Assembly: GCA_003161435.1 (NCBI GenBank)
Contig: PMOS01000042.1
Coordinates: 1-64,000 of the forward strand
Reading direction: 5' to 3'
Origin: Vulcanimicrobiota bacterium
Lineage (GTDB): Bacteria > Vulcanimicrobiota > Vulcanimicrobiia > Vulcanimicrobiales > Vulcanimicrobiaceae
Length of the DNA: 64,000 nt
Shown here piece by piece: positions 48,564 to 58,501 of this stretch. The notes under the pieces were generated by a model. That model did not search any database. It saw only the letters and a list, made by a program, of their open reading frames with translations, and had not been told where the DNA came from. The first letter of the stretch is position 1. Every line of letters starts with the position of its first letter. The position numbers and the translations under genes are program-made.

Positions 48564-49204
48564 TTCCTCGCTTCACCGTCGTACTCGACGCGAATGTCAT
48601 CTATGCCATCCCCATGCTAGACCTCTCGATCCGACTTGCTCAACGTGATCTGTGTGCCGTTCGTTGGACCGCGGCGATCCTCGAAGAGGCACAACGGAAC
48701 CTCATTGCGGCGCGCGATGACGAGGACCGGGTTCGTCGGCGTTTCGAGTCGTTGCGCGAGCACTTCGGGGACTGGGAGATCACCGGCTACGAAGCGCTGG
48801 TTCCGTCGATGACGTGTCACGAGAAGGATCGTCATGTGCTCGCTGCCGCGGTCCGAGGTGGGGCGAACCAGATCGTCACCGCCAACGTGAAAGACTTTCC
48901 CGCGGAGTCGCTAGGTCCATACGACATCGAGGTCGTTCGGCCAGGCGAGTTTCTCTCAAACGCACTACATATGTATCCGAACGACGTTGTTACGGTCCTT
49001 CATGAGCAGGCGTCAGCTCTTCGCCGTCCCGCGATGACCGTTGCGACGTTACTATCGGGACTGAGCCGTTTGTGGTGCACAACAGTTCGCTCGGGAAGCC
49101 GGAGCCGTCATCTCTACGTCTATGTGACGTTTGGTAACGGGCTTACACTCGGCCCTCGCCACCGTCATCGACGAAGGCGGAAATTCGTGCCCTGCCATCC
49201 CTGA
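48563..49204 (+). CDS. PIN domain toxin-like protein; start uncertain (ATT at 48563 or ATG at 48614)
   Basis: FTVVLDANVIYAIP ... CHEKDRHVLAAAVRGGANQIVTANVKDFPAESL; catalytic Asp lies upstream of the first ATG. Confidence 0.7.
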   Translation: MPRFTVVLDANVIYAIPMLDLSIRLAQRDLCAVRWTAAILEEAQRNLIAARDDEDRVRRRFESLREHFGDWEITGYEALVPSMTCHEKDRHVLAAAVRGGANQIVTANVKDFPAESLGPYDIEVVRPGEFLSNALHMYPNDVVTVLHEQASALRRPAMTVATLLSGLSRLWCTTVRSGSRSRHLYVYVTFGNGLTLGPRHRHRRRRKFVPCHP

Positions 49205-49513
49205 AAGATTGCGATACCAGCTAGCTCCGGAACTGCGCGAATCTCCTCACGCGTGAGGGGCGGATCGACGCGCGACTCAAACCGAACGTCGACTGCGGAT
49301 TGGCCGAACTGCGAGTCGCGTTTGTAGACCGGTGAGGTCACTCTTCCAACTGCAGTAAGTGCTGCATCTTGACCGGACCGCCAAAAAAACACCCGATCGC
49401 CGGCAGCGACGTTGTCGTGGTGCGATTTCAGTGGCCCACCAGTCGTTCGGTTCTGCGCTCTTAGCGCCAAGCTGATCCCAGCGACTTGGATTGTACTGGA
49501 AACCCCACTCCAC
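49165..49513 (-). pseudogene. EVE domain protein split by a frameshift
   Basis: MEWGFQYNPSRWDQLG...NDWWATEI in one frame and DNVAAGDRVFFWRSGQDAALTAVGRVTSPVY...AIFQGWQGTNFRLRR in another. Confidence 0.7.
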
Positions 49514-49720
49514 CCCGCGGGCCTTCTTGCGCGTTCGGGTTTCGCCCCTTTTGCTGCGCCCTTTGTGCGGCTTTTTCTACCGGCTCCCGACGTCAGGCGA
49601 CGAACCGGCGGCGAAGGGCTTCGTCTCAGCGGTGTCTTGGGCGGCTCACCGCCGGCGTTTGCAACAAAACGTATCCTCCCTCGACGAGGGCATGCTGTCG
49701 ACGCGTCGGAACTCGTCGGG

Positions 49721-50179
49721 ATGCATGTCTTTATCGCCTTCGACGGCAGTGACGACGGCTACGAAGCCTTACGGACGCTCCTAGGCCAATTCGACCACGA
49801 CCGGTCGCGCCGCGTGACCATTGCCGTGGTAGCATGGCCGATCCGCGAGAGCCCGATCTGGGAGAAGGCGCTCGCGCACGAGATCGAGGTCGACGATCTG
49901 CATCGAGCAATGGCCGATGTTGCGAGCCGCGAGACGGCCCGAGTGCGGGCATTGTTCCCGCCGGACGCGCCGGTCGAGACGATCGTGGCCGAAGGCGATC
50001 CGGTCGAGGCGATACTGGCCTGCACGGCCGCCGATCCGCCCGACATCGCGCTCGTCGGCGTGACCGGCGGCCGCTACCGCCATGCCGTCCTCGCAATCGT
50101 CAATGAAGTCATCATCCGCACGCCCTACTTCGTCGTCGTTGCTCATGGCAAGCGGCAAACCGCGCAGTCCGCTGACTGA
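49721..50179 (+). CDS. Universal stress protein family
   Basis: MHVFIAFDGSDDGYEALRTLL ... DIALVGVTGG...GNEV-like NEVIIRTPYFVVV. Confidence 0.75.
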   Translation: MHVFIAFDGSDDGYEALRTLLGQFDHDRSRRVTIAVVAWPIRESPIWEKALAHEIEVDDLHRAMADVASRETARVRALFPPDAPVETIVAEGDPVEAILACTAADPPDIALVGVTGGRYRHAVLAIVNEVIIRTPYFVVVAHGKRQTAQSAD

Positions 50180-50215
50180 ACGGGCGACACTCCCGCCCAG
50201 CGGCGAGCGCCCCTG

Positions 50216-50365
50216 TCACCTGCGGTCACGCACGGATCCGAACGCTGCGCCTAGCGCGACACCGATCGCGAGCCAGACGGCCATGTTGTGAAGCGCAGCA
50301 CCGAGCGCGACGCCGACCGCCGCACCGAGCGCGATCGAGACACCCATCGAACGAGAGCGGCCCAT
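50216..50365 (-). CDS. Small Gly-zipper membrane protein
   Basis: 49 aa, ALGAAVGVALGAALHNMAVWLAIGVALGAAFGS. Confidence 0.5.
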   Translation of the reverse strand: MGRSRSMGVSIALGAAVGVALGAALHNMAVWLAIGVALGAAFGSVRDRR

Positions 50366-50406
50366 TGGGTGAGCATAGCACGTCGTCGGCGAGGTGCGTG
50401 CCGATA

Positions 50407-50727
50407 TCAGTGGGCTCGTGACGCGGCCGTCTCGGCGATGATCTCCAGCGGAAGCACTTCGACGTTGCCGCCTGAGACGAGCTCCGTCTGCTCCGTGTAG
50501 TGCTTGAAGAACGGGCGCTGGCCCAGCGCCTTGACGGCGTCGTCGTCGGCGGCCGTGGCGAGGTGAAGATACGACGCATCGTCGTCGCGGAGCTTCATCG
50601 CGCGATACGAGATCTTTCCGGCGAGCTCGGGATCGCTGTCCAAGGCGGCGATGAAGCGCCCGATCTCCGCGTGCCACTCAGCTACTGACCCGTGCTCGAA
50701 TCGATATCGGATGAGAAAGTGCTTCAT
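50407..50727 (-). CDS. Small monooxygenase/dabb-like hypothetical protein
   Basis: MKHFLIRYRFEHGSVAEWHAEIGRFIAALDSDPELAGKISYRAMK. Confidence 0.55.
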   Translation of the reverse strand: MKHFLIRYRFEHGSVAEWHAEIGRFIAALDSDPELAGKISYRAMKLRDDDASYLHLATAADDDAVKALGQRPFFKHYTEQTELVSGGNVEVLPLEIIAETAASRAH

Positions 50728-50737
50728 CTCCGCTCCT

Positions 50738-51631
50738 TCAGACCTTCGCCAGCGCAGGTTCGCCGCGGAAGATCGCGGCGTTGCGCTCGGCGAACTCGCT
50801 GAAGCTAGTCGCGCCTCTTCCCAGAATCGTCTGCACGAACGGTGACACCTGCGCCTCTTTGCCCTTGCGGCGCTCGGCAAAGAGTTCGGCCAGGCCGTCG
50901 ACCAGATAGGGCGGCAACCCGGCGGCGAGTTGCGCGCTCTTCGCGTCCTCCGGAGCGACGTTGATGTAGCGAATCGCCTTTCCGGTCGCCACGGAGAGTT
51001 TCTCCGCGACTGCGGCCATGCTCAGCGCCTCGGGGCCGGTGATCGGATAGGCCTTCCCTTCGTGGCCTGAGCCGGTGAGGACCGTAACGGCGACCTCTGC
51101 AATGTCGCCGACATCGATCGACGCGATCTTTGCGTCCTCCATCGGCAAGAACAGCGCACCCTTCGCGACGATCGAGGGTACTTGGCGAAAGTACGAGGTC
51201 ATGAACTCGCCGGCGCGCAGGTGCGTGAACGCCATCCCCGAGGCCTCGAGCCTGCGCTCGATCTCGGCGTGCATTCGCGCAAAGCGAAACGGGGAGTCGA
51301 GCTCGGGAATGATACCGGAGAGCTTCACGACGTGCTTGACGCCGGCCGCCGCCGCGGCCTCGATGAAGTTCGACTGGACGTCGAGCATCATCGGATCCGA
51401 CGACGAGATGAGCAGGGCGCGCTCGATGCCGCGCAGTGCCTCCGCAAGGGTCGCCGGCTTCGACATGTCGCCCTCGGCGATCTCGACGTTCGGCAGCGCG
51501 GCGAGGCCGGCGGCGCGCGCGGAACTCCGCACCAGCGCGCGCACGGGGACGCCTCGCGCCGTGAGCCGCCGCACGACTTCGCCGCCGTTCAACCCGGTCG
51601 CGCCGGTCACCAGAATCGTTGCAGAGCCCAC
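50738..51631 (-). CDS. NmrA-like NAD(P)-binding family protein
   Basis: ILVTGATGLNGGEVVRRL, VRALVRSSARA, AAGVKHVVKLSG. Confidence 0.9.
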   Translation of the reverse strand: MGSATILVTGATGLNGGEVVRRLTARGVPVRALVRSSARAAGLAALPNVEIAEGDMSKPATLAEALRGIERALLISSSDPMMLDVQSNFIEAAAAAGVKHVVKLSGIIPELDSPFRFARMHAEIERRLEASGMAFTHLRAGEFMTSYFRQVPSIVAKGALFLPMEDAKIASIDVGDIAEVAVTVLTGSGHEGKAYPITGPEALSMAAVAEKLSVATGKAIRYINVAPEDAKSAQLAAGLPPYLVDGLAELFAERRKGKEAQVSPFVQTILGRGATSFSEFAERNAAIFRGEPALAKV

Positions 51632-51671
51632 GCCAGCGAGCGTAGCACGCCCCGGCGGACCTGCTGTTGTC

Positions 51672-52652
51672 CTAGACGCCGACTCTTGCGGACAATCGTC
51701 TGCGATAGTGGCCGGGTGTCTCACCGTAGCGCTGCTTGAACGCCTTGGTGAAACCGGAATCGGACGCGTATCCCAGGGTCGCGGCGATGCTGCTCATCTT
51801 CTCATCGCTCGATCGCAGTCGCATCGCCGCAACATTGAGCCGAACGCGGGCGAGATAGCGCAACGGTGACTCGCCGACCAGTTGCGCAAAGCGAGCCGCG
51901 AACGCGGATCGCGAGAGCCCCAGCTCGTTGGCGAGCGAGACGACGCTCCAGGCGCGATCGGGTTGCTGATGCAGCAGCGCGAGCGCGGGACCGATCTTGG
52001 GGTCACGAAGCGCGGCCAGCCAACCAGACTGGATCGTATCGGCGTTGTCCTCGAGATATGCCGCGACGGCTTGGATGAACAGAATGTCGGCCATTCGCGC
52101 GGTCACGACGTCCGCGCCGAGCCGGCCCGCGTCGAGGTCGCTTTCCGCTTGTTCGATCGTCGCGCCGAGCCACGAGCCCAAGCGCCCGTCTTTTTTCTGG
52201 ACGTGGATCACCGGCGGCAACACCGCGAGCAAAAGCAGCGACGAGACGTCTTCGAAGCGGATGCGCCCGCAAACGAGGCCGGTCGCGGCCCCGCCACCGC
52301 CGGCGCGAAAGACGCCGTCCTTCGCTCGGCCGCGCGCTTTGAGCACGCCGTCGAGCAGCACGGGACGGGTCGTGCGCGCGTCGCGCACCACGTGCCTTCC
52401 GCCGCGCGGCAAGACCACGAAGTCACCCTCGGAGAGGGCAATCGGTGCCGCACCCTCGATCTCGAGCAGGCAGCGTCCGCTGGTGACGATGTGAAACGCG
52501 GCTCCTTCCTCGACCAGCGTGAATCCCCACGGCGCCCGGAGCTCGGGGCGGGCGAACACGCTGCTGCGCACCCGAATGGAGCGCAGCAGGTCGGCGATCA
52601 CCGCACGGCGCGGTGCGACCTCCACCGGACCGGTGCGGCCGTTCGTCTCCAT
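51672..52652 (-). CDS. AraC family transcriptional regulator with cupin N-terminus
   Basis: AraC C-terminus MSSIAATLGYASDSGFTKAFKQRYGETPGHYRR. Confidence 0.92.
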   Translation of the reverse strand: METNGRTGPVEVAPRRAVIADLLRSIRVRSSVFARPELRAPWGFTLVEEGAAFHIVTSGRCLLEIEGAAPIALSEGDFVVLPRGGRHVVRDARTTRPVLLDGVLKARGRAKDGVFRAGGGGAATGLVCGRIRFEDVSSLLLLAVLPPVIHVQKKDGRLGSWLGATIEQAESDLDAGRLGADVVTARMADILFIQAVAAYLEDNADTIQSGWLAALRDPKIGPALALLHQQPDRAWSVVSLANELGLSRSAFAARFAQLVGESPLRYLARVRLNVAAMRLRSSDEKMSSIAATLGYASDSGFTKAFKQRYGETPGHYRRRLSARVGV

Positions 52653-52861
52653 CACGCGGCTGGGCTGCGTTTCACGAAGATCGCGACGCTCTTGAGGCGA
52701 CCTGCGGCGTCGTATTCGAAGCGGCGCTTCGTGCACGTGAACGTCAGGTCGGAAAGCAACAGCTCGTCACCCGCGTTCGGGATTCCGTGCGCGAGATCGA
52801 TCGGTGGAAACATGTCCGAGTACGGTTCGGATTCGAGCTTGACTTCGACTTTGAACCGCAC
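52652..52861 (-). CDS. Small hypothetical protein
   Basis: VRFKVEVKLESEPYSDMFPPIDLAHGIPNAGDELLLSDLTFTCTKRRFEYDAAGRLKSVAIFVKRSPAA; overlaps both neighbours. Confidence 0.5.
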   Translation of the reverse strand: MRFKVEVKLESEPYSDMFPPIDLAHGIPNAGDELLLSDLTFTCTKRRFEYDAAGRLKSVAIFVKRSPAA

Positions 52862-52862
52862 C

Positions 52863-53834
52863 TCAGCGCACCCGCACGACGCCTTTTCCGACCAGGCGCC
52901 GCTCGTACAGGTCCGCGATCGCCTGCGGCGCGTCCGCGAAGGCATAGGTCGCGTCGACGCGCGGGTGCAGCTTGCCTTCGGCCATCAGCGCGAACATCGC
53001 GTCGAAGTTGGCGCGGTTTCGCTGCGGATTGCGCGACGCCCAATCCCCCCAGTAGACGCCGAGCACGTCGAGCTCTTTGAGCAGAATCCGATTGGCGGGG
53101 ATCTGCGGGATCGTGCCGCCGGCGAAGCCGACCACCAACAGCCGAGCGTCGCGCCGAGCGGCGCGGAGCACGGCGTCGAACTGCTCGCCGCCGACGTTGT
53201 CGAGCGCGACGTCGACCCCGCCGTTCGCCGCGGCTTTGATCTCGTCGACCAGCGTGGGCGAGGCTGCGTCGAGCACGACGTCGGCGCCGGAGCGCCGCGC
53301 GGCCTCACGCTTCGCCTCGGAGCTCGCGCCGGCGATCACCTGAGCGCCGAGTGCTTTGGCAAGATCGACCGCCGCCGTGCCGACGCCGCCTCCGGCGCCG
53401 CTGACGTACAGCCACTCACCGGCGCGCAGGCCGGCGCGATCGACCAGCGCGTGATAGACGGTGCCGTAGGTCAAGATCATCCCCGCTGCCGTGACGAAAT
53501 CGATGCCGTCCGGCAACGGGATCGCGGTGACGGCTTGCGCGACGGCGCGCTCCGCGAAGCCGCCCATCACGGCCGTCGCGACACGATCGCCGGCGCGCGG
53601 TTCTTGCACGCCCTCGCCGACCGCGACGACGACGCCCGCCGCTTCGACGCCCGGGCTGAACGGCAGCGGCGGCTTCACCTGATAGAGGCCTTGCACGAGC
53701 AGCACGTCGGGGAAGTTCACCCCCGCCGCGTGGACGTCGATGAGGATTTCGCCGGGGCCGGGCTTGGGCTCGGGCGCATCGCCGAACACCAGGTCCTTCG
53801 GAAGGCCGTAGGCACGACACACGATCGCTTGCAT
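52863..53834 (-). CDS. NADPH:quinone oxidoreductase family protein
   Basis: MQAIVCRAYGLPKDLVF, AAGVNFPDVLLVQGLYQ, VSGAGGGVGTAAVDLAKALGAQVIA. Confidence 0.92.
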   Translation of the reverse strand: MQAIVCRAYGLPKDLVFGDAPEPKPGPGEILIDVHAAGVNFPDVLLVQGLYQVKPPLPFSPGVEAAGVVVAVGEGVQEPRAGDRVATAVMGGFAERAVAQAVTAIPLPDGIDFVTAAGMILTYGTVYHALVDRAGLRAGEWLYVSGAGGGVGTAAVDLAKALGAQVIAGASSEAKREAARRSGADVVLDAASPTLVDEIKAAANGGVDVALDNVGGEQFDAVLRAARRDARLLVVGFAGGTIPQIPANRILLKELDVLGVYWGDWASRNPQRNRANFDAMFALMAEGKLHPRVDATYAFADAPQAIADLYERRLVGKGVVRVR

Positions 53835-53888
53835 CCGGTCGTCCTTGCGAAGCGGGACGCGGCGTTCCTCGTCGCGCACAGGAAAAGG

Positions 53889-54356
53889 GTGGAGCGAGCC
53901 GTTTTTTCCAGCGTCGCCGATCTCGAGCGCGTGCGCGGCGAGCGCGTCGGGTCGAGCGCGTGGCTGACCGTTACGCAGGAGCTGATCGACGATTTCGCGC
54001 GCGTGACCGGCGACCACCAATGGATCCACGTCGACCCCGAACGCGCGCGGCGTGAATCGCCGCTAGGCACGACGATCGCGCACGGCTTCCTCACCCTGAG
54101 CTTGCTCTCGAAGCTCATCGGTGAGTGCGTGCGCATGGAAGGGACGCTGATGAGCCTCAACTACGGCTTCGACCGAGTGCGCTTCGTCTCGCCGGTTCCG
54201 GTGAACGCGCAGATCCGCGGCACGTTCTTCCTCGACGACGTTCGCCCGACCGACGACGGCGGCGCCCAAGTGACGTGGCGCGCCGAAGTCGAGCTGCGCG
54301 ATGCACCCAAGCCCGCGCTGGCGGCGCTCTGGCTGTCGCGCGTCGTGTTCCGGTGA
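53889..54356 (+). CDS. MaoC family dehydratase
   Basis: FARVTGDHQWIHVDPERA, TIAHGFLTLSLL, LNYGFDRVRFVSPVPV. Confidence 0.92.
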   Translation: MERAVFSSVADLERVRGERVGSSAWLTVTQELIDDFARVTGDHQWIHVDPERARRESPLGTTIAHGFLTLSLLSKLIGECVRMEGTLMSLNYGFDRVRFVSPVPVNAQIRGTFFLDDVRPTDDGGAQVTWRAEVELRDAPKPALAALWLSRVVFR

Positions 54357-54465
54357 GCGCCGGCACTTCGGCGGCGAGATCGTCGCCGGCCACGACCTGC
54401 TCGAGATCTGACGCGCCGGTGACAAGACGCCAGGCGTCGCGCGGGCGGGTGCGAATCCGGGCCGG

Positions 54466-57400
54466 ATGCTCGCACGCGGCTTTCTCACCGTAGCATCGCT
54501 GGCTGCGCTCCTCGGAACGTCGCTGCCCGTCTCGACGGCCGCGGCCGACGCCGGCTCCGCCCCGCCCGCCTCGTTCGCCGAGCCGTCGCTCTCACCCGAC
54601 CATGGCGAGATCGCCTTCGTCTCCGGCGGCGACATCTGGAGCGTGCCGTCGGCTGGTGGGACGGCGCGGTTGTTGGCAGCGGTCGGAGGAAACGCGCACC
54701 GGCCGCTATTCTCGCCCGACGGCACGCAACTGGCCTTCGTCGATTCCGAGCCTGGGGCGAGCGGAATCTACGTGCTCACCCTCGACGGCGGATCGCTGCG
54801 GCGTCTGACGCACGACGATCAAATCGCCGACGTCAGCGCCTGGTCGGGCGACGGCCGATACCTGTATTTCTCGGCTTCGTCGCGCAACATTGCGTACTTC
54901 AACGACGTGTACCGCGTCGCGGTCGACGGCGGCACGCCGATGCAAGTGCTGCACGAGGACTACGTCAACGAGTTCGAACCCGCGCCGTCGGCCGACGGTT
55001 CGTCGATCGCGTTCGTGCGCAACGGGTTCATCCAATGGTGGCGGCGTGGTCACAGCCACATGGACGAGAGCGAGATCGTCGTCGCGCATCCAGGGACGCA
55101 AAAGTTCGAGACGATCACGACCGGCGATGCAAAGGATCAGTGGCCGATGTGGTCGCCCGATGCGCATACGCTCTACTATGTCTCTGATCGCAGCGGCAGC
55201 GACGAGCTGTGGGCGCGCGGCGGCGATGGACATGCGCGGCAGCTGACCTCGCTGCACGGCGGACGCGTGCTCTGGCCGACCGTGTCGCGCGACGGACGGT
55301 TGATCGCGTTCGAGCGCGGGATGAAGATCTGGACCTACGACGTCAGCGCCGGCACGACGCACGAGCTGCCGATCGTGCCGCGCGGCCTGCCCGACGTCGT
55401 GACGCAGCGCCATCTCACGCTGGCGAATCGTTTCACCGCGCTGAGCCTGTCGCCCGACGGCAAGAAGATCGCGTTCGTCGGTCGCGGCCGCGTCTTCGCC
55501 GCCGCCGCGGCCGACGGCGGGAACGCGCAGATCGTGACGACCCACGACGACGCGGCGTACGACGTGCCGGTGTGGGCGCCGAACAGCCGTACGATCGCGT
55601 ACACTGTTGATCGCGGTCTCGAGCAGAGCATCGCGACGTATGACTTCCCCGACGGTCCGCTACGGACGATCACGCCGGCCGGCCACCACGACTACTACCC
55701 GCACTGGTCGCCGGACGGCAAGTCGCTGGCCTTCGTGCGCGACGGCCGTGAGTTGCATCTGTGGGCGATCGCGACGCACAGCGATCGCGTGTTGGCTACC
55801 GGGATCATGGACCGGCAGCCGTTCGGCGATCTCGCGGACATCGCGTTCTCGCCGGCCGGAGATTGGATCGCCTACGTTGACACCGACCGCGGCGGTTTCT
55901 CGAACGCGATGCTCGTGCGAACGAGCGGCGGCGCACCCCACGCGGTCACGTTCTTGCCAAACACCAACGCCGGGCCGCTGGCCTGGTCGCCCGACGGCAC
56001 GCGATTGTTCCTCGACACGGCGCAGCGCACCGAGAACGGCGAGATCGCGCAGGTCGACCTCGTCCCGCGCACGCCGCACTTCCGCGAGGACACGTTCCGC
56101 CGGCTCTTCCCCGAAGAGCCGACGCGGCCCGAGCTGCCGTCGCGCACGATTCCGAGGCCGGCGCCCAGCGGCACACCGTCCCCCCAAACGTCGCCCTCGC
56201 CGGCGGCGGCGCCCGTACGTCCGCGCACGACCGAGATCGAATTCGCCGGGATCCGCGACCGGCTCACGTTTCTCCCGACCGGCTTGGACGCCGGCCGCGT
56301 CACCGTCACCCCGGACTCCAAGACGCTGGTGTTCCTCGCAAACGCGGCCGGTCAGACGAACCTGTACGCGTTCTCGATCGACGAAACGTCGCCCGACGCG
56401 CAAGTCGCCAGGCAGCTGACCAGCACGCCGGGCTTCAAGACCGATGTCTCGATCGCGCCCGACGGTCACAGCGCCGTCTACCTCGACTCCGGCCGCGTGT
56501 GGAGCGTCGACCTCGCGGGTCGAGGCGCGAAGCCGTTGCCGTTGGCGGCCGAGCTGGACGTCGACTTCGCGCGCGACAAGCGGGTCGAGTTCGCCCAGGC
56601 CTGGTCGTTGCTCGACCGCTGGTACGCCGATCCGGGTTTTCACGGCGCCGACTGGAACGCGATGCTCAAGGAGTACGAGCCGTATGCGGTCGCCGCGCGC
56701 ACGCCGCAAGAGTTCGGCCGCATCGTCTCGCTGATGATCGGCGAGCTGAACTCGTCGCACAGCGGCTTCAACGTGGCGCTCCCGGGTGGCCCTGCGCCGT
56801 TCACGACGGGCCGGCTCGGCGTCGATTGGGACGCGCAGGCCTACGATCGCACCGGCCAGTTGCGGGTCGCGAGCGTCGTCCCGTTGGGCCCGGCCGCCGT
56901 CGCCGGTCACATCGCCGCAGGCGACGTGCTGCTGGCGGTCGACGGCACCGCGATCGAGCGCACCACCGACGTCGACGCGCTGCTCGCCAACACGATCGGC
57001 AAACGCACCGAGCTGCGCGTCGCACCGCACGGCGATGCCGCGGCCGCGCGCACCGTGCCGGTGCTGCCGGTCAGCCGCGGCACTGAAGAGCACCTGCGCT
57101 ACCTCTCCTGGGTCGCGTCGCGGCGCGCGTACGTCGAGCGGATCAGCGGCGGCCGCATCGGCTACGTTCACCTCTACGACATGGGTGCGCCGTCGCTGGC
57201 GAAGTTCTACACCGACCTCGACGTGCAGAACCGCCAACGCGCCGCGGTCATCATCGACGTGCGCAACAACACGGGCGGCTTCGTCGATGCGTACGCGGTC
57301 GACGTCGTGACGCGCCGCGAGTTCCTGAGCTTCCGGTCGCGTTTCGGCGTCGATGCGCCGGAGCGCACGTCGCTTGGACAGCGCGTGCTCGACCGTCCGA

Positions 57401-57723
57401 CGGCGCTGGTCACCAACGAGCACAGCCTGTCCGATTCCGAGAACTTCACCGAAGCCTACCGTGTGCTCCACGCCGGTCCGGTCGTCGGAGAGCCGACCGC
57501 GGGTTGGATCATCTTCACCAGTAACATCAGCCTGTTCGACGGTTCGTCGCTGCGGCTGCCCAGCACGCGCGTCATCGCGCACGACGGCGTCGACATGGAG
57601 CTCCATCCACGGGCCGTCGACGTGCGTGCGGAGAACCCGCCCGGCGCCGCGGAGCGCGGCGACGACGCGCAGCTCGACGCCGCCGTTCGCGAGCTACTCA
57701 AACGCGTGGGAGGCCGTCGCTAG
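54466..57723 (+). CDS. Tricorn-like S41 peptidase (WD40/TolB-like propeller, PDZ, S41)
   Basis: Repeated SPDGxxIAFV motifs; PDZ (GHIAAGDVLLAVDG); DVRNNTGGFVDAYAVD; NEHSLSDSENFTEAYR catalytic Ser region. Confidence 0.92.
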   Translation: MLARGFLTVASLAALLGTSLPVSTAAADAGSAPPASFAEPSLSPDHGEIAFVSGGDIWSVPSAGGTARLLAAVGGNAHRPLFSPDGTQLAFVDSEPGASGIYVLTLDGGSLRRLTHDDQIADVSAWSGDGRYLYFSASSRNIAYFNDVYRVAVDGGTPMQVLHEDYVNEFEPAPSADGSSIAFVRNGFIQWWRRGHSHMDESEIVVAHPGTQKFETITTGDAKDQWPMWSPDAHTLYYVSDRSGSDELWARGGDGHARQLTSLHGGRVLWPTVSRDGRLIAFERGMKIWTYDVSAGTTHELPIVPRGLPDVVTQRHLTLANRFTALSLSPDGKKIAFVGRGRVFAAAAADGGNAQIVTTHDDAAYDVPVWAPNSRTIAYTVDRGLEQSIATYDFPDGPLRTITPAGHHDYYPHWSPDGKSLAFVRDGRELHLWAIATHSDRVLATGIMDRQPFGDLADIAFSPAGDWIAYVDTDRGGFSNAMLVRTSGGAPHAVTFLPNTNAGPLAWSPDGTRLFLDTAQRTENGEIAQVDLVPRTPHFREDTFRRLFPEEPTRPELPSRTIPRPAPSGTPSPQTSPSPAAAPVRPRTTEIEFAGIRDRLTFLPTGLDAGRVTVTPDSKTLVFLANAAGQTNLYAFSIDETSPDAQVARQLTSTPGFKTDVSIAPDGHSAVYLDSGRVWSVDLAGRGAKPLPLAAELDVDFARDKRVEFAQAWSLLDRWYADPGFHGADWNAMLKEYEPYAVAARTPQEFGRIVSLMIGELNSSHSGFNVALPGGPAPFTTGRLGVDWDAQAYDRTGQLRVASVVPLGPAAVAGHIAAGDVLLAVDGTAIERTTDVDALLANTIGKRTELRVAPHGDAAAARTVPVLPVSRGTEEHLRYLSWVASRRAYVERISGGRIGYVHLYDMGAPSLAKFYTDLDVQNRQRAAVIIDVRNNTGGFVDAYAVDVVTRREFLSFRSRFGVDAPERTSLGQRVLDRPTALVTNEHSLSDSENFTEAYRVLHAGPVVGEPTAGWIIFTSNISLFDGSSLRLPSTRVIAHDGVDMELHPRAVDVRAENPPGAAERGDDAQLDAAVRELLKRVGGRR

Positions 57724-57724
57724 G

Positions 57725-58501
57725 GTGGTCTCGTTGCGGTTTTTGGGCACCGGCGGCGCGCGCTGGGTCGTCGCCAAGCAGATCCGCTCGTCGGGCGGTT
57801 TCTGGCTTCGCGCCGACGGGACGAACGTGCACGTCGACCCGGGCCCCGGAGCGCTCGTGCGGGCGCTCACGCAACTGCCCCCCTGCGATCCCGCCCTGCT
57901 CGACGCGATCGTGCTCTCCCACAAGCACCTCGACCACGCCGGCGACGTCAACGCGATGATCGAAGCGATGTGCCAGGGCGGCTGGCGACCGCGCGGTGCG
58001 CTGTGCGCCCCGCGCGACGCCCTCGACGAAGCGCAGCAGCCGGTCGTACTGCCGTATGCACGCCGCTTCGTCCCGCGCGAGTGGATCGTCGAAGCGCACG
58101 CCGGCCCGTTCGAGATCGGCGCCGTCGAGCTGCGCGCGTCGCTGCGCCTGGAGCACCCGGTCGAGGCCTACGGGCTGCACTTCCGCACCGCTGCGGCGCG
58201 TGTCTCGTACCTCCCGTGCACGCGCTACTTCGACGCGATCGTCGACGACTACAAGCAGCACGCGCCCGACGTGCTCGTCATGAACATCTTGCGCTACCGC
58301 GATTCGATGGACGTCGACCACCTCACGATCGACGACGCGCGCACGCTGATCGACGGGATCCGTCCGGGCGTCGCGATCATGTCGCACTTCGGAACGCGGA
58401 TGCTCGAACGCGACCCGGCGCGCCTGGCCTACGAGCTCGAGGACGCGACCGGTGTCAAGACGTTCGCGGCGTACGACGGTTGGGTCTACGATGTCGCTTG
58501 A
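57725..58501 (+). CDS. MBL fold metallo-hydrolase
   Basis: VHVDPGPGALV, LSHKHLDHAGDVN, VAIMSHFGTRML. Confidence 0.88.
   Translation: MVSLRFLGTGGARWVVAKQIRSSGGFWLRADGTNVHVDPGPGALVRALTQLPPCDPALLDAIVLSHKHLDHAGDVNAMIEAMCQGGWRPRGALCAPRDALDEAQQPVVLPYARRFVPREWIVEAHAGPFEIGAVELRASLRLEHPVEAYGLHFRTAAARVSYLPCTRYFDAIVDDYKQHAPDVLVMNILRYRDSMDVDHLTIDDARTLIDGIRPGVAIMSHFGTRMLERDPARLAYELEDATGVKTFAAYDGWVYDVA

Noticed and set aside
49030-49204. Possible second frameshift at the PIN toxin C-terminus (alternate frame AVCGAQQFAREAGAVISTSM)
   Set aside because: Suggestive but the alternative peptide is too short to support without homologs
55660-57606. 648-aa minus-strand ORF
   Set aside because: Mirror frame of the tricorn-like S41 peptidase; antisense high-GC composition and no domain
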